Positions 9,776 through 14,236 of a DNA stretch of 14,236 nt are shown one piece after another (the stretch's first letter is position 1; each line of letters begins with the position of its first letter). This stretch comes from Euperipatoides rowelli (Eukaryota; Onychophora; Udeonychophora; Euonychophora; Peripatopsidae). The notes under the pieces are model-generated. The model saw only the letters and a program-made list of their open reading frames with translations. It made no database searches and had not been told where the DNA came from. The stretch lies in assembly GCA_003024985.2 (NCBI GenBank), contig PXIH01S0023308.1; one strand, given 5' to 3'. A program made the translations under genes and the position numbers.

Positions 9776-10282
9776 TACTACAACCTATTACTAATAGCAG
9801 AGAATCTAGATATTCAGAAACTTTATAAAATCACCTAAAATGTTTCTCTATGAAAACTGAAGTATATTAAAAAACAAAATAGATTATTTTGAATGAATGG
9901 TAGCCAATTAAAAAAACTTGCAGTAGAATTAGTTTAGTTTTAAAATTGCTTCTAAAGTGGCGATAACAAATTATTTTAAAATCAGACCTTCATCATTACA
10001 AACAAATGGTAAGTGCATATTATGTCAATCATTGGGATAGCACTTGCAGTATTTTCATATAAAATAATAATAATTTGTATGAGGTAAGAAAGCTCTTGCT
10101 GTTTGTCCCAGACCGGAGTTCACAATGTTTGATATATCCAAGTGAATCCATGCACCAATTTTTGTGATTGTGATTACATGTGCCCACATGTGCATAAATG
10201 AGACAGGATGATAGCATGTTCCGCCCTGATCAACCTGAGGTGCACCCCAACCTCAAGATCGCCAGTTAAGTTCATGTTTATC

Positions 10283-10300
10283 AGAGAGAGAGAGAGAGAG
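10283..10300. repeat. (AG)9 microsatellite
   Basis: Nine perfect AG units just upstream of the duplicated pyrimidine-rich repeat. Confidence 0.95.
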
Positions 10301-10357
10301 TTGGATGAATAAGAAGGTTTAGTAAGAACGTAATAGGAGCAGGTCTTTGGGCCATTG

Positions 10358-10535
10358 CCTGAGTTGTTGTATATCTACAGACCGAACCCAAAGAACCTTG
10401 ATAAGTATGGCACCTTTCTCTCTTCTTTTTCCCTATTTACTCTACCCTTTTCTTTCTTCTTATTTGGATTCAACTATTTCTACTTTTGATGTATTTTTTC
10501 TCTTTCTGAACTTCGTCTTTTATATCTGAATGTCC
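10358..10535 (+). repeat. Duplicated pyrimidine-rich repeat, copy 1
   Basis: It begins near GAGTTGTTGTAT, followed by ACAGACCGAACCCAAAGAACC, and after a CT-rich tract ends with CTTCGTCTTTTATAT and TGTCC. The same blocks in the same order are found 333 bp downstream (copy 2). No coding frame is convincing. It may be a tandem unit or the end of an unidentified retroelement. Confidence 0.75.
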
Positions 10536-10691
10536 ACTGTCCAGCTTTAAATGGCTATCATCTAATTTATTTATTTTTTAATTTTTTTTTTTTTTATATT
10601 CCAGTAAGATTAGTGGTCATTCTTTTTTATAGAGCCGTTCAGTATTATCCTCCAGGGTATCAAATTTTGTCTTCCCTGCTTCAAGATTTAC

Positions 10692-10911
10692 CCGAGTTGT
10701 TGTATGTAGCCTAGAGCTTACAGACCGAATCCAAAGAACCTAGTTCTGTACATTACCTTTTCCTCTTCATTTTCCCATTTTCCTTTCCATCTTCTCTTTA
10801 CTTTTTCACTTCGTTTTCTAACTTTATTNTTATTTAGGGTATATCTAATTCTACTCTTGATAGTTTCTTTTTTTTTAATTTGAGCCTTCGTCTTTTGTAT
10901 ACCATTTGTCC
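10692..10911 (+). repeat. Duplicated pyrimidine-rich repeat, copy 2
   Basis: It matches copy 1: GAGTTGTTGTAT, an extra dozen bases containing TAGCCTAGAGC, then ACAGACCGAATCCAAAGAACC, a CT-rich tract and GCCTTCGTCTTTTGTAT with TTTGTCC. It is about 40 bp longer than copy 1, with several indels and one N (10829). Confidence 0.75.
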
Positions 10912-11699
10912 TGTTTGTAATATTCCTTTAGAAATATCAGAATCAGGACCATGAACCTACTCTTCAGTTATTACTATAATACGGCCACCTATTATTTGCT
11001 ATTTGTTTTGTTAATTGTATCATAATTGCTATTTCTCCCACTCTCTTCAATGATGCTGTATTATGTTTTATACAATTGTGATTTCCATAACTTGTTGTCT
11101 TTTGGGTAGGATTTTTTTCTCACAACTGATACTTTATACTACTGTACCTCTGTATAAATGTCCTTTGCAGTTTGTGTTAAGTTTTAGTGACATATAATCT
11201 TTAAGTGAACAGATGATATTTTAATAGATAAAAATTATAGATTATCTTGCCTCTATATAGTGCCACAGTCTATTACAGTTATTACCTCACTTATCTTCAC
11301 CCCCCCCCACTCCATTTTTCATACTGTATTGGTTTCCTTTGACTTTCTGCACCTTTTCTTCCTCCTTCATTTAGCTCATCTGTTTATTTTTATATTGCCA
11401 ATGTACAGTATAATACCAAATTGTCTTTTCCAGGGATAAATTATGTTAAAACGAATGCCAATAAACTATATTATTTTTTCAAGATGAGATTGGAAATTAG
11501 CAGAAGATTGGTAACCATGACGACCATTGTAAAGATTTCCTCTCCAGGTTGTGTTAAGCAGTTTTCTTAAGTTTTCTCCATACTATTTAGATAAAATTAG
11601 ATAATGTCCATTTCAATAAGCAGTTTTAATTGTAATTTTAAGATATAAATTAATATAATTTATTATTGTCCATGATTAAAGTTCTATTATTTCTTTTCA

Positions 11700-11780
11700 G
11701 GGGAAAGGGATGGAGGGAGGCTACGCTGTGGGTGGCTAGCCCAGAGAAAGAAGGTCAAGGAGAGAACATGAAATGGTAAA
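11700..11780. other. Purine-rich, GC-rich island of unknown origin
   Basis: The segment beginning GGGGAAAGGGATGGAGGGAG stands out sharply from the AT-rich intron. A polypyrimidine tract ending in TTTTCAG immediately precedes it, so on the plus strand it resembles a 3' splice site plus exon. Reading frames close quickly (for example at ACATGA near 11768). It could equally be a retroelement polypurine tract. No assignment is made. Confidence 0.35.
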
Positions 11781-11868
11781 AGTACAATGGCAGCACATCA
11801 AGATTAGAATAACATGACATACAGTAGCAAATAAATTGTGAAAATGGTTGGTCAAATAAAGCAGGCTA

Positions 11869-11908
11869 AAATTATAGGAATAAATCTCATAGATTTATTC
11901 TATAATTT
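11869..11908. repeat. AT-rich hairpin
   Basis: AAATTATAGgAATAAATCT (11869-11887) is followed by loop CAT and then its complement AGATTTATTCTATAATTT (11891-11908). The stem is 18 bp with one bulged base. It lies about 150 bp upstream of the copia relic. Confidence 0.8.
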
Positions 11909-12062
11909 ATCCATTGATATTGATAAATGACACATTATGAAATCGTAAACACAATTCTAAATGTTAAGTCTTATGGATTTATGATAAAGTTTCTGTTTGA
12001 CATGTAGGTCATGTCTTTAATTTATAGCTGCTATTTGTGATTTTTACTTGCAAAAACTTTGA

Positions 12063-12640
12063 ACTCGACCGAGATCTGAAGGTAGGGACTTGAGACTTGC
12101 CACGGAGGACTTGTATACAACTGTGAACTCTTCCAAGTGGTATGTAGACTCTGGAGCTTTTAACCATATGACAGATACTAAACACTATTTGACAAATTAT
12201 GTTGATCATAGTCATAGTAGTCATGAAATTATTCTTACTGAGACAAAAGACTGAGAAGTTTAGGTATTGGAAATGTTCCAATTGATGTGAATATAAATAA
12301 TGTGACTTACATTTCGAATGTTTTATATGTACCAAATTTATAATCTAATTTAGTGTTTGTTAGCAAATTGGTAAAGCATGGTAAGACTTTTTTTCAGGTA
12401 GTGGCTCTCCAATAACTCCTGTAAAGTTACTGGATAAGTTATGGCTATTGCTGAAAATTCTGATGGTATATTATTTAAATGTAAATTTTTAAAAAAGATT
12501 GAACATCATGCCAAAGTTGCTACTGACTTAGATTCAAATCGGATCTTGTGGCATAGAACGTTGGGACATTTGAACAGTTAGTTAGTATGAGGCTTTTAAA
12601 GGATTCACAGTATATGTGTGGAAGGAAAGATGACTAGAAA
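12063..12640 (+). pseudogene. Ty1/copia retrotransposon polyprotein relic (protease and GAG-pre-integrase domains)
   Basis: This is a decayed plus-strand gag-pol fragment, antisense to the VRK gene. The frame starting at 12063 leads to SSKWYVDSGAFNHMTDTKHY. WYVDSGAxxHMT is the copia aspartic-protease active site (usual form DSGAS-H-MT). The frame stops at TGA 12252. The protein continues in another frame from about 12257 as SLGIGNVPIDVNI, then NVTYISNVLYVPNL, a TAA, and SNLVFVSKLVKHGK. It returns to the first frame at 12441 with MAIAENSDGILFKCKF and RILWHRTLGHLNS, the LWHRRLGH motif of the GAG-pre-integrase domain, ending at TAG 12579. A further stretch MRLLKDSQYM follows in another frame. 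No nucleocapsid zinc knuckle, integrase core, reverse transcriptase or LTR pair is recognisable. It is an old, truncated and frameshifted copy with no function of its own. Confidence 0.9.
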
Positions 12641-13299
12641 GTAAATCCAAAATCCAAGAGGCAAGCTAAAGAGAAGTTCTTTATTGGAAGTGTTTGTGTA
12701 AAGTTTGCATTAATTTTTCTAAGTTTTGTTATATTGATGGTGACAGATTAAAATTGATCAAAAATGTAAAAAATTATCAAGAAAAATCAGAATAAAACCT
12801 TAACTATTTTTCAGTGATGAGATATTAGCGAGCACGAGCATGTAACTTGGATTAATGCAAGAACTAAATGAAAAATACTTAACGCAAATACATTTAACGA
12901 AAAGTATAAAAAATATAAAGTCCGTTACCAAATGCTAGAGTATTTTAAAATAAAATATGTGTTTAAATATAATGACTACAATACTTAAGAAGAAATGCTA
13001 AAGCCCTGAGAATTAATGTCGTGTACAGTATTAATAAATGTTGGAAATTAAAGAAGTGGAAATAGATTACCGTAAGTGAAGAAATAAAGAAACAGTAAAG
13101 AAGGTAATAGACTTCAATGAAAGTAAATGACATAAGCCGAAAAATACTTGATGCAAAGGGCTACTTAATAGTTTGTGCCACCAGTCGAGTGAAATCAATA
13201 AATCAAAAACGAATTGTTGTTTTTAATTTACAAGTTAATTTCAAGTTTAAGAAAACTGTCCAAATTTAAAAATAATTTTTAAAAATTTGCTTCATTCAA

Positions 13300-13530
13300 A
13301 TCAAAGTGGTGCGTTTTAGTTGGTGCTAGCGGTACACCCACGGCATGCGAATGTTTACAACATCAGAAGGTGAAATTAATGTTAGCAGCTTGTAATATAA
13401 TATTTAATCAAGATGTTTATAACACTGTAAATGAAACTTTTTACTTTCTGTATGCTAAGAATGTACAGGAATTGACATAGATGCAGAATTTTGTAAAAAC
13501 ATTAGAAGAAATTGTGACAAATTTAATAAA
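13300..13530 (+). other. Short coding-like stretch, unidentified
   Basis: One plus-strand frame is open from about 13300 to a TAG at about 13478. It reads SKWCVLVGASGTPTACEC, then LMLAACNIIFNQDVYNTVNE, and resumes after the stop with MQNFVKTLEEIVTNLIKKLI. Local GC content is higher than in the flanks. I recognise no domain. It might be a remnant of a transposase or host-like protein, or chance. Confidence 0.25.
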
Positions 13531-14032
13531 AAAATTGATTTAAAATTAAAATTCCACCCTTTCATTTCTAAATGTCAGTCACAATTCTTAAGTAAAAACG
13601 AAAACATTAATATTTCTGACTGCAAACTTATGGTGATTTCTCAAAAAAAATTATACATTTGTTATATAAGTTTAAGTATCTTTCCACTGGATAAATTCTC
13701 AGGTAACTTTGGTTCCATTTGTTATTTATTTAAAAAAAATATTGGTTGTACCAAGTCCCAAACATATTGGGAAAGAAAAACATAAGAATGATAACACATC
13801 AATTCATTACTAGATGACAATTATGGAAATCATGACAAAGTCTATGTTTTCAACTTGGTCTTTTTGGTGAGTGTTTCCCAAAATGGAAGTTGTGCATTTC
13901 AGTAAATGTGAGACTTATAAGTATTTCAGACTTTTAGTCAAGTTACAGTAAATTATGATTTTCTCTGGACTTTCTTCCATAACAATTTAAGACTTTTCAA
14001 GATAACAAAATAAGAAATATAAATGAGCTTAC

Positions 14033-14170
14033 CTAAGTAAATTTCTCCGAAACCACCATAACCTATAGATCTGTGAATCTCCCATTGCTGTTTGAAACAA
14101 TCAGTAAGAACTGTTCCTTTAGGTAAATTTTCAGGTATCTTATAGCCTTTAGCAGTTTTAGGTTTCTTAG
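14033..14170 (-). CDS. VRK1: VRK-family protein kinase, exon with glycine-rich loop (first visible exon)
   Basis: This exon encodes the start of a vaccinia-related kinase, a Ser/Thr kinase family of the CK1 group; VRK1 is mainly nuclear and phosphorylates chromatin and BAF-type substrates. It has 45 whole codons plus split codons at both ends. The translation runs from a basic lead-in (KKPKTAKGYKIPENLPKGT), through VLTDCFKQQWEIHRSIG, to the ATP-binding loop GYGGFGEIYL, close to the GQGGFGxIYLA of VRK1. The acceptor is ttatctag and the donor is TTAG|gtaagc. Upstream and downstream introns are both phase 1. A second AG five bases into the exon could serve as an alternative acceptor, changing only the first residues. 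The start codon lies beyond 14236. VRK membership is well supported by the joined exons. VRK1 rather than VRK2 is an inference, because the diagnostic C-terminus (nuclear signal or membrane anchor) is outside the window. Confidence 0.93.
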
Positions 14171-14236
14171 CTAGATAAAAATAATTTTAAAAAATGAAAT
14201 TATTATTTCTCTAGGTGGAAAAAAAAAAACATTTTA
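14171..14236 (-). other. Upstream intron (partial), acceptor side
   Basis: The sequence read on the minus strand ends in a T-rich tract and tttttatctag, a normal acceptor for the glycine-loop exon. The split codon shows the intron is phase 1. The donor and first exon are beyond the window. Confidence 0.7.

Larger units (their letters stand above)
8720..14032 (-). other. 5.3-kb intron between the glycine-loop exon and the 50-bp exon
   Basis: A phase-1 intron, the largest in the window, and the place where most mobile-element debris sits. It holds the element at 9029-9775, the duplicated pyrimidine-rich repeat, a purine-rich island (11700-11780), the copia relic and a short coding-like stretch near 13300-13530. 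The intervals 9778-10200, 10912-11690, 12641-13299 and 13531-14032 contain nothing I can name. Confidence 0.75.

Noticed and set aside
10029-10217. Minus-strand 62-codon open stretch near the pyrimidine-rich repeats
   Set aside because: No recognisable domain and no supporting splice context; most likely chance.
10205-10265. Possible tRNA-derived SINE head (GAGGTTGGGGTGCACCTC on the minus strand)
   Set aside because: No convincing A and B boxes at proper spacing; only a short palindrome TGAGGT/ACCTCA is present.
12009-12335. Minus-strand 108-codon open stretch
   Set aside because: It is the reverse-strand shadow of the copia protease fragment, whose motifs are on the plus strand.

Overview
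The window is AT-rich, intron-dominated animal DNA, most likely from an invertebrate. It carries one recognisable gene on the minus strand: a vaccinia-related kinase (VRK1/VRK2 type, CK1 group). Five consecutive exons are visible, at 14170-14033, 8719-8670, 7352-7283, 5655-5462 and 1805-1707. All introns are GT-AG and all phases agree (1, 0, 1, 0). Joined, they give about 183 codons with no stop, from the glycine-rich loop through the beta-3 lysine, the alpha-C glutamate and the hinge to the catalytic loop. The first exon(s) lie beyond position 14236. The DYG/activation segment and C-terminus lie below position 1. I found no other intact gene. The species cannot be fixed from the sequence. Scattered single Ns (about 2071-2219, 4066-4087, 10829) suggest a draft assembly.

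Layout from left to right. Positions 1-1706 are the intron after the catalytic-loop exon. It holds a 113-bp near-perfect palindrome (1-113) and a 356-bp piggyBac-like MITE with TTAA target duplications (461-816) containing a 45-bp tandem repeat. Positions 1806-5461 are a 3.7-kb intron with a TAGGCCTA-type hairpin and one copy of a dispersed repeat. Positions 5656-7282 are an intron with a sharp 20-bp-arm hairpin and a second copy of that repeat, here a 371-bp unit with a poly(A) tail and a 10-bp flanking duplication. Positions 7353-8669 are plain AT-rich intron.

Positions 8720-14032 are a 5.3-kb intron crowded with element debris. It contains a 747-bp terminal-inverted-repeat element built from about ten iterations of an AAGAGCGCC motif (9029-9775). 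It also holds a duplicated pyrimidine-rich repeat (10358-10535 and 10692-10911), a plus-strand Ty1/copia relic (protease plus GAG-pre-integrase, 12063-12640) and an unexplained short coding-like stretch (about 13300-13530).

The host gene is ordinary. The interesting material is intronic: two unrelated non-autonomous elements that have both amplified their own terminal motif internally, a repeat family with retroposon hallmarks on both sides of one exon, and a marked excess of the heptamer TACAGTA/TACTGTA across the window. I did not find a defence system, gene cluster or other clearly new biological system. The 9029-9775 element is the best candidate for something undescribed.
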